33,666 bases of DNA from a virus. Each line of letters begins with the position of its first letter. Positions within the stretch are counted from its first letter, which is position 1. Location: IMG/VR virus record IMGVR_UViG_3300045256_000080, positions 1-33,666 of that record; one strand, 5' to 3'. Below are positions 7,538 to 14,434 of this stretch, one piece after another. The notes under the pieces are model-generated. The model saw only the letters and a program-made list of their open reading frames with translations, had not been told where the DNA came from and did not search any database. Position numbers and translations under genes: made by a program.

Positions 7538-9187
7538 TTACTGGGCGACCATCTGGGCAGCGGCAGCCAGCTGCGCGTTCTCGGGGCTGGACTGCGCCAG
7601 GGTGGCGGTCGCCTGCTGGCGCTGCTGGGCGGCCTGGCGTTCCTTCTGCATGTCGACAACGGCGCGCTCGTCGCGCACGGTGTCGAGCGGCGCGCTCAGC
7701 AGTTCGGCCGCCTTGCGGTTCGCCTTCTCGAAGTCGTACATATCCAGCACGTCGGTGCGGCCGGTCATCTTCACCTGATTGAACAGGCGCAGTTCCAGCC
7801 GTTCCATCGCCTGCAGGTCGGCCATCTTCTGGCTGCGCGCGATCGGCGAGGCAAACCGCACGTTGACGATCGACTGCAGCAGCGAGCGCGGCGGATCGGG
7901 CAGGTAGACCGGGCCGGGTTCCTCGCGCCCGCTGCGGAACACCAGCGAGAACGCGCGCAGCACCAGCGGCGACAGGAACTCGGACTGCAGGCGGCCGTAG
8001 ACCGGCCCCAGCTGCTGGCGGATGAGCTCGACCCGCACCATGATCTCGGTCGCGGTCATCGCCGGGCCTTCCTGCGGCGTCAGCTGGTCGGCCATCAGCA
8101 CCTTGCGGATCGACCGCTGCAGCCGGTCGATCTCGATGGCCGCCACGTCGAACTTTGTCGCGGGCGACAGCGGCCACATGCTGTCTTTGTCGCGCATCAC
8201 GACGATCTTGCGCGGGCCGATCTTGACCTGGCGGGGCTGCATCACCCCGTCGTCCTTGGCGCCCCACATGCCGGCGATCGCGAGCTCGGCGTTCTGCATT
8301 ACGTAGCGCACGACCTCGTTCAGCGTCTTCACGTCGGGCATCGCCTCGAACATGGGGCCGAACGCGTAGGGCGAGCCGGGCAGCTTCATCCAGCGAGGGA
8401 CCAGCACCGGGAACTCGCGATAGCCGGACTCGCGCAGCAGCTTCTTGGCCTCGATCTCGTAGTGGCACGAGGCGAACGGCAGGTTGCGCGCCATCCGCCC
8501 GCCGGGCACGTAGTCGGTGCGCGGGTAGATCGCCAGCGCCACCCGCAGCTTGTCGTCGGCCTTGCCGTCGCGCAGCTTCTTGCGGCTGGCCTCGCTCAGC
8601 ATTTCCTCGCCGTAGGTGGCGGCGGCCTGGCCGAGCGTGATCTCGAACTCGCGGAACACCGTGTCGACGATGCCTTCCGGGCGCGAGCTTGAGAAGAAGC
8701 AGCCGGCCAGCGGCCACTGCTCGAAGTTCAGCGGCTGCCCGTTCTGCCCGCTGTCGACGAACATCACGAACTGGCCCGACACGCTCATATCGAGCGCCGA
8801 CTCGAACGCCACGGCGTCGAAGTTGCTGGCGTGGATCAGGCGCCACACCACGTCGGCCGCCTCGTCGAGCCACTGCTTGGCAGCGAAGTCGCCGTCCTCG
8901 ACTTCCATGCCGAACCAGCGGGAGTTGGCCGGCGTGGTGCCGCTGACCAGCGCGGCCGCCAGCACGCGCACGGCGTCGGTCGCCGTGCTGTCGAACAGGT
9001 TGGACTTCCAGTAGCCGGCCGACGACGTGGTGGTGCTCTCGGTCGTCGACAGATTGCCCGACTCGAACAGCGCGCCGCGCAGCGGGTAGCTGTAGCGGTA
9101 GCACTCCCGCCAGACATCCTGCACGGTGCTGCGCGCAGTTTTCAGCTGGTCGAGGCGCTTCTGCAGCGCGGCGATCTTGTCGTTCAT
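7538..9187 (-). CDS. Portal protein (head-to-tail connector, T7 gp8-like)
   Basis: The protein has 549 residues from ATG at 9187. The N terminus carries Arg-Ser-Thr-Val-Gln-Asp-Val-Trp-Arg-Glu-Cys-Tyr-Arg-Tyr near residue 18 and a run of Ser/Thr before Asp-Ser-Thr-Ala-Thr-Asp-Ala. The middle has Pro-Val-Leu-Val-Pro-Arg-Trp and Gly-Pro-Met-Phe-Glu-Ala-Met-Pro-Asp-Val-Lys-Thr-Leu-Asn. Later come Leu-Thr-Pro-Gln-Glu-Gly-Pro-Ala-Met-Thr-Ala-Thr-Glu and Gly-Pro-Val-Tyr-Gly-Arg-Leu-Gln-Ser-Glu. These are the standard signatures of the podovirus head-tail connector family (PF12236 type). It forms the dodecameric ring for DNA entry and exit. The C-terminal 60 residues are Gln/Ala-rich. The start overlaps the stop of the preceding small gene as ATGA. 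Confidence 0.95.
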   Translation of the reverse strand: MNDKIAALQKRLDQLKTARSTVQDVWRECYRYSYPLRGALFESGNLSTTESTTTSSAGYWKSNLFDSTATDAVRVLAAALVSGTTPANSRWFGMEVEDGDFAAKQWLDEAADVVWRLIHASNFDAVAFESALDMSVSGQFVMFVDSGQNGQPLNFEQWPLAGCFFSSSRPEGIVDTVFREFEITLGQAAATYGEEMLSEASRKKLRDGKADDKLRVALAIYPRTDYVPGGRMARNLPFASCHYEIEAKKLLRESGYREFPVLVPRWMKLPGSPYAFGPMFEAMPDVKTLNEVVRYVMQNAELAIAGMWGAKDDGVMQPRQVKIGPRKIVVMRDKDSMWPLSPATKFDVAAIEIDRLQRSIRKVLMADQLTPQEGPAMTATEIMVRVELIRQQLGPVYGRLQSEFLSPLVLRAFSLVFRSGREEPGPVYLPDPPRSLLQSIVNVRFASPIARSQKMADLQAMERLELRLFNQVKMTGRTDVLDMYDFEKANRKAAELLSAPLDTVRDERAVVDMQKERQAAQQRQQATATLAQSSPENAQLAAAAQMVAQ

Positions 9188-9462
9188 TGCATCGTGCTTG
9201 CGGAGTCGTAGCCACCACCACCGGATCCGCCGCCGCCACCACCACCACCACCGCCAGAAGCTGGCGGCGGGGGCGCGGGCGGCCGGCTGATCAGCGACTG
9301 GCTTTGCCGCATCGCCGCCATCAGCAGCGGGTTGCGGGTGCGCCGGCGCATCAGCGAGTCCTGCGCGGCAGTCGCCGCGGCGACCGCCTCGTTCTTGCGC
9401 CGCTCGGCCTCGTAGTCGATCGGGGCCGGTGGGGGTGGAGGGCTGCCGCCGCCGCCGCACAT
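9184..9462 (-). CDS. Gly/Pro-rich small protein upstream of the portal gene
   Basis: The protein has 92 residues. It opens Met-Cys followed by a Gly run and a Pro run, has a basic helical centre (Arg-Arg-Arg-Thr-Arg-Asn-Pro-Leu-Leu), a second Pro run, and then a long Gly/Ser run near residues 69-83. Codon use and ATGA coupling to the portal gene support that it is translated. Small Gly-rich proteins next to the portal occur in other podoviruses, where some are virion or host-range proteins (T7 gene 7.3 region). A similar role here is a guess. The long Gly run could be polymorphic in length. Confidence 0.65.
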   Translation of the reverse strand: MCGGGGSPPPPPAPIDYEAERRKNEAVAAATAAQDSLMRRRTRNPLLMAAMRQSQSLISRPPAPPPPASGGGGGGGGGGSGGGGYDSASTMQ

Positions 9463-9468
9463 GGCCGC

Positions 9469-9786
9469 TTAGCCCTCGATGACCCGGCCGTCGGCCAGGC
9501 GGGTCACGCTGGTGCCGTCGGGGCGCGTGAAGGTGCCGTACTCCGGCGGCACGATCCAGCGGCCCTTGTCGTCGCGGCACGGCGGGTCGCCGTGCTTCAT
9601 CGTCGCCAGGATCTCGGCCTCGGTGCGCGGGCCGCCGGTCTGCTCGGCCTGCGCGGCTTTCTTCGCCTTCGGTGCGGGCGCCGGCTGCTCGGCCTGCGCG
9701 GCTTCGGCTGCCGCCTGCTGCTCGGGTTCGTTCGCCGGGGCTTGGTTCTCGCCCGGCGTCTGCACGGGCGGCGGGTTCTTCGCCAT
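9469..9786 (-). CDS. Hypothetical protein with a disordered Ala/Gln/Pro/Lys N-terminal half
   Basis: The protein has 105 residues from ATG at 9786. Residues 1-55 are Ala, Gln, Glu, Pro and Lys and probably disordered. Residues 58-105 form a small domain with Asp-Pro-Pro-Cys-Arg-Asp-Asp-Lys-Gly-Arg-Trp and a Thr-Phe-Thr-Arg-Pro-Asp-Gly-type turn. I do not know the family. It is the second gene of the late cluster and ends 6 bp before the Gly/Pro-rich gene, so it is likely part of the same transcript. Confidence 0.55.
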   Translation of the reverse strand: MAKNPPPVQTPGENQAPANEPEQQAAAEAAQAEQPAPAPKAKKAAQAEQTGGPRTEAEILATMKHGDPPCRDDKGRWIVPPEYGTFTRPDGTSVTRLADGRVIEG

Positions 9787-9844
9787 GGATGGGCCTCTTG
9801 GGGTAGTTGCCCGGCGACTGCTCGGGCTGGGTAGCCGCGCGGTT

Positions 9845-10108
9845 CTAACGCACAGGCGCGGCAGGCTGTGCGATTGAATTCACGCCACGCCGCAGCACGC
9901 TGTCGACGGGGCGCTTTGTGGTCTCGGCCCACAGCACCAAAAGCGCGCGGCCGTTCTCAAACTTGGGTTGCGCACCGCGCAGCCAGGCATCGGCGCTGCC
10001 GTGGGCGGCGCGGCACCAGACGTTGATCTGCGATTTGCTAACGCCGTGGTTCAGCAGCTGGCGAACCACGGCAGCGAAGTCGATCGGCGGCGCGTCGTAG
10101 AACTTCAT
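9845..10108 (-). CDS. Small HTH-like protein at the head of the late cluster
   Basis: The protein has 87 residues from ATG at 10108. Residues 14-50 read as a helix-turn-helix: Val-Val-Arg-Gln-Leu-Leu-Asn-His-Gly, Ser-Lys-Ser-Gln-Ile-Asn-Val-Trp, then Ala-Trp-Leu-Arg-Gly followed by Pro-Lys-Phe-Glu-Asn-Gly-Arg-Ala-Leu-Leu. The last pattern is common in small phage Cro-like DNA-binding proteins. It is the first gene after a 151-bp gap and precedes the portal cluster. It could therefore regulate late transcription, but that is inference only. I see no similarity to a known Q antiterminator. The frame is open farther upstream, but those residues are not protein-like and 10108 is the natural start. 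Confidence 0.6.
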   Translation of the reverse strand: MKFYDAPPIDFAAVVRQLLNHGVSKSQINVWCRAAHGSADAWLRGAQPKFENGRALLVLWAETTKRPVDSVLRRGVNSIAQPAAPVR

Positions 10109-10259
10109 CGGGCCTCGCAGTTGGTGAAGGGTGCCGGCGCGTGCAGATACCTGGCCGGCGCAGGTGCGACCGTGCATGACCGACACGGTTGGAGAAGCCC
10201 GCGGGCTAGGCGGCACGTCTGCACGCGCGATGCTGGGCTCGCCGGTAGCGCCCTCGCTC
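10109..10259. other. 151-bp gap between early and late minus-strand genes
   Basis: No supported gene lies here. A 12-bp perfect palindrome, AGCCCGCGGGCT, lies at 10196-10207. On the minus strand it is followed by TCTCC rather than a T-run, so it is at best a weak terminator and could equally be a protein-binding site. This is the natural place for a late promoter, but I see no good sigma70 hexamer pair. Confidence 0.4.
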
Positions 10260-10607
10260 TCACGCCGTTACCTCGATCTCGACGCCCCACGCCTCGGCCT
10301 TGCGCTGGTCATAGCGCCAGGTGATGCGCGGGTCGTTGTCTTGCACGCCCAGCCAGTCGGCCACGCCGTCGCGGATCGCCTTGAGGCAGCCGCGCAGGTT
10401 GTCGTCGTCGAGCGTCTTGCCGCGCGGGCCGGTGATCCGGGTCAGCCGCACGACCGTGCCGGGCGCCGGTTCCATGGCCGCGCTGCCGCCGCCGGCCACG
10501 AACACGGCCGCGAACGCCGCGCCGCGCTCTGCCTTCACACGTCGAGCACGCACTGCCCAGTGCTCGCGGGCGTTGCTGCTGCTGATGGTTCGGACCGGGA
10601 CGACCAC
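10260..10607 (-). CDS. Putative RusA-like Holliday junction resolvase
   Basis: The protein is about 115 residues with a GTG start at 10607; a GTG at 10628 is an alternative. The N-terminal strand Val-Val-Val-Pro-Val-Arg-Thr-Ile is followed by Ser-Asn-Ala-Arg-Glu-His-Trp. Later come Leu-Asp-Asp-Asp-Asn-Leu, Leu-Lys-Ala-Ile-Arg-Asp-Gly, and Gly-Val-Gln-Asp-Asn-Asp-Pro-Arg-Ile. This spacing of acidic residues matches RusA, where Asp-Leu-Asp-Asn and a later Asp-Asp bind metal at the junction. It would resolve branched DNA before packaging. The gene overlaps the Zn-ribbon gene by about 73 bp, which is large for this compact genome, so the start is uncertain. It is a remote match, so the enzymatic call is tentative. 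Confidence 0.55.
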   Translation of the reverse strand: MVVPVRTISSSNAREHWAVRARRVKAERGAAFAAVFVAGGGSAAMEPAPGTVVRLTRITGPRGKTLDDDNLRGCLKAIRDGVADWLGVQDNDPRITWRYDQRKAEAWGVEIEVTA

Positions 10608-10774
10608 GCGGAGCGCAGGGCTTCCCACTGCGCCGCCGTCAGCGATCGCTGCAGGTGCGACCACATGGCCGCCCTGGCGCCGTGCTTGGGCGTCGACTCG
10701 ATCAGCCGCAGGCAGCACGCCGTGCACGTCAGCAGGTACAGGCCGCCGGGCTGCGCGCAGGCTGGGCACGTCAC
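10535..10774 (-). CDS. Small Zn-ribbon-like protein
   Basis: The protein is about 79 residues. It opens with Cys-Pro-Ala-Cys and, ten residues later, Cys-Thr-Ala-Cys-Cys, a four-cysteine zinc-ribbon arrangement. A helical part with Gln-Arg-Ser-Leu-Thr-Ala-Ala-Gln-Trp-Glu-Ala-Leu follows. The GTG at 10774 overlaps the stop of the upstream gene as GTGA; a GTG at 10780 is also possible. Similar small Zn-ribbon proteins are frequent in phage early operons and have no assigned function. The 3' end lies within the RusA-like gene in another frame. Confidence 0.65.
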   Translation of the reverse strand: MTCPACAQPGGLYLLTCTACCLRLIESTPKHGARAAMWSHLQRSLTAAQWEALRSAWSSRSEPSAAATPASTGQCVLDV

Positions 10775-11058
10775 TGCCACCCTTGCGCTTCACGCAGCGC
10801 GGTCTCGATCGGGGTCAGCCCGGTCACGTGGAACGTGGTGCCCTTGGTCTTGAGATCGGCCACGTACCGCAGCGCGCGCTCGATGCCCTTGCCTTGCACG
10901 CCGGCGGAAAGCGCGGCGACCACGCTCTCGGCCTTGGCCACCCGCACCGCCAGCGCCTCGGCCAGTGCTTGGGTCGCTTTCAGTTCGGCCTGCAGGCGCT
11001 GCGCGACCTCGAGGTTGTGGTCGGCGCGCCGTGCTGCCTGCTCCAAGGTCTCGGCCAT
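10771..11058 (-). CDS. Coiled-coil hypothetical protein
   Basis: The protein has 95 residues. Residues 1-55 are a continuous predicted helix of Ala, Glu, Leu, Gln and Lys with heptad spacing. The C-terminal part has Gly-Lys-Gly-Ile-Glu-Arg-Ala-Leu-Arg-Tyr-Val and Thr-Pro-Ile-Glu-Thr-Ala-Leu. It contains no Cys and no membrane segment. It lies 3 bp after the FtsK-gamma-like gene and is coupled to the Zn-ribbon gene. I do not recognise a family. Confidence 0.65.
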   Translation of the reverse strand: MAETLEQAARRADHNLEVAQRLQAELKATQALAEALAVRVAKAESVVAALSAGVQGKGIERALRYVADLKTKGTTFHVTGLTPIETALREAQGWQ

Positions 11059-11061
11059 GGC

Positions 11062-11547
11062 CTACCCCTGCAGCAGCTGCACAATCTCGGCGTAGGTCGG
11101 CATCGGCCGGTTCTTGTCGCGGTACTCGTCGAGCATCCGCGCGAGCTCGGCCAGCTTGCCCTCGGCGCGCAGCGCCCTGGCCTGCCAGCGATCGCGCTCG
11201 ATCGCCGACACCGCCACGACCGGCGACGCCAGCACCGGCGGCGCGCACCCGCCCGCCCCGATCACGTCGAGGTGCTCGCCCTCGGCCGCTTTCGCCCCGG
11301 TGGCCGCCGCCCCGGACAGCACTTGCCGCGTGCCGTCTTGGCGCATCCGACTGACGACGCCGGCGCGCTCCATCGCTTCCATCAGCATGGCCGCGTGGTT
11401 GTAGCCAATCCGCAGGTGTCGCTGCACCAGCGAGATCGATCCGCGCTTCTTCCGGCGAACGATCTGCACCGCCTCGGCATACATCGGATCGCGCTCGGTG
11501 CCGCGGTCCGCGTGCCCCATCGGCAAAGCCTGCATCACTGCTTCCAT
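11062..11547 (-). CDS. Stand-alone FtsK gamma-like winged-helix protein
   Basis: The protein has 161 residues from ATG at 11547, with AGGGG upstream. Residues 20-78 closely follow the gamma domain of FtsK/SpoIIIE: Asp-Pro-Met-Tyr-Ala-Glu-Ala-Val, then Ser-Ile-Ser-Leu-Val-Gln-Arg-His-Leu-Arg-Ile-Gly-Tyr-Asn-His-Ala-Ala, then Met-Glu-Arg-Ala-Gly-Val-Val. In the host motor this domain reads the polar KOPS sequences and touches XerD. There is no ATPase motor here. Residues 80-115 look like a linker, and 115-150 form a charged helix. The gene is in the early minus operon with replication-type genes. A role in origin recognition, replication or control of host chromosome processing is possible. The domain call is strong; the role is open. 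Confidence 0.8.
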   Translation of the reverse strand: MEAVMQALPMGHADRGTERDPMYAEAVQIVRRKKRGSISLVQRHLRIGYNHAAMLMEAMERAGVVSRMRQDGTRQVLSGAAATGAKAAEGEHLDVIGAGGCAPPVLASPVVAVSAIERDRWQARALRAEGKLAELARMLDEYRDKNRPMPTYAEIVQLLQG

Positions 11548-11582
11548 CGTCTTCCCCTCGTCCAAACGCGCGCGCGCGACAG

Positions 11583-12195
11583 TTACCCGGCAGAAAGCGC
11601 CAACGCTTCCGCCGCCCTTGTGATGCGCAATTGGTTGTCCGTGCCGCCCTTGAGCACCAGCCGGCAGGCGGCGGGTTCGCCGATCAGCACAGGCGGCGCG
11701 ACGGGCTGGCCGCTTTGCCGGTTCTGGGCTTCGAAGCGGCCGATCAGGTGCGGCGGGTACGTCGGGATCTCGCGGCGCATGGCGAAGCCCCGGTACAGGT
11801 TCTGGAAGTCGCGGGCGCGGAACGGGAGCTCGTCCTCGGTCGTCGCGCACAGCTTCACCCAGCCGCCCATGTCGTCGATCGCCCGGTGGATCAGCGGGTC
11901 GTCGAACGCCACCGAGTCGTGGCCGCCCACCCGGCGGATGGCGCGCTCGACCTTGGCCCACGCCTGCAGCGCGGCGTCGCTGCTGGTGCCGCCCAGCATG
12001 CGGATCAGGTCGGCCGGCTTGGGCATGAACTGCCCGGCGTCGGGCGACTTCACGTGGCGATCGAACGCCTGGCGCACGGCGGCCAGGTCGTAGGGCGCCA
12101 GCGCGGCCCAGTAGATCGCCGTCACGTCCGGCGTGACCTCGCGGCCGTAGACCGCGGCCACGGCCGACAGCATCTGGGCGAAGGCGCCCGAGTCC

Positions 12196-12212
<17 letters not shown>
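11583..12212 (-). CDS. DUF6475-type phage protein, probably replication-related
   Basis: The protein has 209 residues from ATG at 12212. Signatures include Tyr-Trp-Ala-Ala-Leu near residue 34, Gly-Gln-Phe-Met-Pro-Lys-Pro-Ala-Asp-Leu-Ile-Arg-Met-Leu near 60, a Trp-Ala-Lys-Val-Glu-Arg-Ala-Ile motif, Phe-Asp-Asp-Pro-Leu-Ile-His, and Pro-Phe-Arg-Ala-Arg-Asp-Phe. I recognise the DUF6475 family, which occurs beside DUF1376 proteins in phage early operons. The function is not established; a replication or helicase-loading accessory role is inferred from neighbours. It overlaps the DUF1376 stop by 17 bp. Confidence 0.8.
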
Positions 12213-12944
<732 letters not shown>

Positions 12945-12948
<4 letters not shown>

Positions 12949-13262
12949 GCGGCCACCCGCCACACACGTTCGCTGCGCCCGCTGCCCGTGGTCCGGGTCT
13001 TCGGCTTGTCGCCGTCCATCACGACCTCGACGTGGCCGGCGGCCTCGAGCTCGGGCAGGCGCTTGCGCACGGCGTAGGCGTTCAGCCCGCAGCGATCGCC
13101 GATCTGCTCGGCGCCGGCTTCGCCCAGGTCGCGCAACGCGTTCAGCACCTTGGCGGCCTGCTCGGTCGCCGCCTGGCGCATCGACCGCGCGGCGGCCTTG
13201 CTGGTCTCAGGGTCGCGCCGGCGTGCAGCTGGCGGCGGCAGGTGCAGGGCCAGTTGATCCAT
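12945..13262 (-). CDS. Winged-helix DNA-binding protein
   Basis: The protein has 105 residues from ATG at 13262. Residues 18-30 are Asp-Pro-Glu-Thr-Ser-Lys-Ala-Ala-Ala-Arg. Residues 36-85 form a winged helix with Lys-Val-Leu-Asn-Ala-Leu, Ala-Glu-Gln-Ile-Gly, Val-Arg-Lys-Arg-Leu-Pro-Glu-Leu-Glu and a beta-wing Val-Glu-Val-Val-Met-Asp-Gly. The pattern is shared with many small phage proteins that carry a Glu-Thr-Ser-Lys-Ala-Ala motif before an ArsR/MarR-like fold. It could regulate the operon or bind an origin. The start overlaps the methyltransferase stop as TGATG, and the end overlaps the DUF1376 start as ATGA. In the same frame the DNA is open upstream to 14096. Confidence 0.75.
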
Positions 13263-13951
13263 CACGCCCCCTCGAACATCGACACCTGCGCCGATTCCGG
13301 CGCCTCGGTGATCAGCCGCGGTTGGCTGGCGACCTCGCGCAGCCGGCGGCATGCGGTTTCGAAGTGCGCCTCGACGAACTCGATTCCGACGAAGCGCCGG
13401 CCCATGCGCAGCGCGGCGACGCCCGTCGTTCCGCTGCCCATGAAGGGATCCAGCACCAGCCCGCCAGCCGGCACGATGCGCACAATGTCGGCCATCAGGT
13501 CTTCGGGCTTCTGCGTCACGTGCTCGCGCTCGGACGGATAGGCGTACTCGAAGAAGCCGGGAAGGCAGCCGACGCCGCGCTCGATCGGCATGGCGCCAGC
13601 GCTGCCCCAGACCACGAACTCGCAGACCGCGCCGAACCGGCCCATCTGCGGCCGGTAGGTCGTCTTCACCCAGGGCACGACGCCGCGCCACACCCAGCCG
13701 CCGGCCTGCAGGTAGTCGGTCGAGATCGGCAGCTGGCGCCAGTCCGTGAAGAAGCACGCCACGGCGCCGGCGTTGCACGCGCGCAGCGCGGCAGCCGACC
13801 ACAGCGCCGACCAGAAGTGGAAGCCGCGCTGGTCCCGCGTGTCGCCGCACACGCTCGCCGATCGCCTGCAGCTGCGCCTTGCACCAGTCTTCCAATTGGT
13901 AGCCGGTGCCGCGGTACGGGCCAAACACGTGCACCCAGGCAATGACGCCAA
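13262..13951 (-). pseudogene. DNA methyltransferase (beta class), C-terminal part lacking motif IV
   Basis: The frame of 229 codons reads as a beta-class adenine-N6 or cytosine-N4 methyltransferase only from about residue 34 (near 13852). It contains Gly-Asp-Thr-Arg-Asp-Gln-Arg-Gly, then Phe-Phe-Thr-Asp-Trp-Arg-Gln-Leu-Pro, then Trp-Arg-Gly-Val-Val-Pro-Trp, Gly-Arg-Phe-Gly-Ala-Val-Cys-Glu-Phe-Val-Val-Trp-Gly, Thr-Gln-Lys-Pro, and motif I Asp-Pro-Phe-Met-Gly-Ser-Gly-Thr-Thr (168-176) near the end. In this class the catalytic Asp/Asn-Pro-Pro-Tyr motif must precede these segments. It is absent: residues 1-33 are not protein-like, and the same DNA in another frame encodes the GIY-YIG fragment. 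The gene therefore looks like a deletion product without catalytic activity. An uncharacterised frameshifted fusion is the alternative. Confidence 0.7.
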
Positions 13952-14096
13952 GGCGCTGGTGCGTCAGCACACGGCTGCGCGGTTGCTTCGTGCGGCCGAC
14001 CTTCACGCTGCCGTCGGCAAAGCCCACGAGATAGATGCAGAACTGGTGATCGCCGACCACGGGGTAGATCAGCCGGCGTTTCTTGTGCGCGCCCAT
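13850..14096 (-). pseudogene. GIY-YIG/T5orf172-like domain fragment fused to methyltransferase remnants
   Basis: From ATG at 14096 about 82 residues read as a small GIY-YIG-superfamily domain: Phe-Cys-Ile-Tyr-Leu-Val-Gly-Phe, then Val-Lys-Val-Gly-Arg-Thr-Lys-Gln-Pro-Arg-Ser-Arg, then Val-His-Val-Phe-Gly-Pro-Tyr and Glu-Asp-Trp-Cys-Lys-Ala-Gln-Leu. This resembles the T5orf172/MUG113 group found in phage DNA-binding and nuclease proteins. The similarity stops near 13850, exactly where methyltransferase similarity starts in a different frame. The frame itself stays open to 12945 and would run in phase into the winged-helix gene, giving a 383-residue product whose middle is meaningless. I take it as a truncated gene. 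Confidence 0.6.
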
Positions 14097-14101
14097 TGCG
14101 A

Positions 14102-14353
14102 TCAGTTCGCTGCCTCAGGTGCCGCTTGATCCCGAAGAACGTCCCACGCCACGTCCGGCCGCAGTTCCTCGCACCGGACCTTGCCGTCGGTAGCGCGCTC
14201 GATCAGCGGGCACCGCTCGGCAGGCAGCGGGCGCTCGCCGCGCAGCCACTGGGACATCGCTTGAGGAGTGACGCCAATAAGGCGCGCGAGCTGCGACTGA
14301 CCACCGACGGCCTCACAGGCTCGACCAAGGGGGGAACTGTTCGCTTGGTTCAT
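14102..14353 (-). CDS. Cro-like (YdaS-type) HTH regulator
   Basis: The protein has 83 residues. Residues 20-50 are a Cro-superfamily HTH: Ser-Gln-Leu-Ala-Arg-Leu-Ile-Gly-Val-Thr-Pro-Gln-Ala-Met-Ser-Gln-Trp-Leu-Arg-Gly. Next comes the Pro-Ala-Glu-Arg-Cys-Pro-Leu-Ile-Glu-Arg-Ala-Thr and Cys-Glu-Glu-Leu-Arg-Pro-Asp-Val block typical of YdaS proteins. It is divergent from the repressor gene and heads the early minus operon, the standard Cro position. No purine-rich ribosome-binding site precedes ATG 14353. The predicted start of transcription falls within about two bases of the ATG, so the mRNA appears to be leaderless. No other in-frame start codon precedes the HTH. Confidence 0.85.
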   Translation of the reverse strand: MNQANSSPLGRACEAVGGQSQLARLIGVTPQAMSQWLRGERPLPAERCPLIERATDGKVRCEELRPDVAWDVLRDQAAPEAAN

Positions 14354-14398
14354 AAAGCGAACGGTAAAGCATTGCTTTGGCTTGGTCAAGCATTGCGT
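14354..14398 (-). promoter_or_regulatory. Early minus-strand promoter (cro) with two operators
   Basis: On the minus strand there is a -35 TTGACC (14389-14384), a 17-bp spacer and a -10 TACCGT (14366-14361). One operator fills the 3' part of the spacer (14367-14377) and a second overlaps the -35 (14388-14398), 21 bp apart, two helical turns. The architecture is nearly the same as that of the plus-strand promoter at 15321-15349. Repressor bound here would block the polymerase directly. Confidence 0.8.
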
Positions 14399-14434
14399 TC
14401 GGGTGGGGAATACCCCGAGACTCAAGCAATGCTT
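14367..14434. promoter_or_regulatory. Three repressor operators, consensus AAGCAWTGCTT
   Basis: There are 11-bp palindromes at 14367-14377 (perfect), 14388-14398 (one mismatch) and 14424-14434 (perfect). The third contains the ATG of the repressor gene at 14429, which points to autorepression. Between the second and third is an inverted repeat GGGG-AATA-CCCC (14405-14416). Two further operator copies sit at the plus-strand early promoter. That these are repressor/Cro sites is inferred from repetition, symmetry and position. Confidence 0.85.

Noticed and set aside
6101-9883. Near-repeat TGTGCGATTG(CG/AA)TTCAC at 6101-6117 and 9867-9883
   Set aside because: Two mismatches in 17 bases, both in or near coding ends. 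Pairs of this quality are expected by chance in a window of this size.
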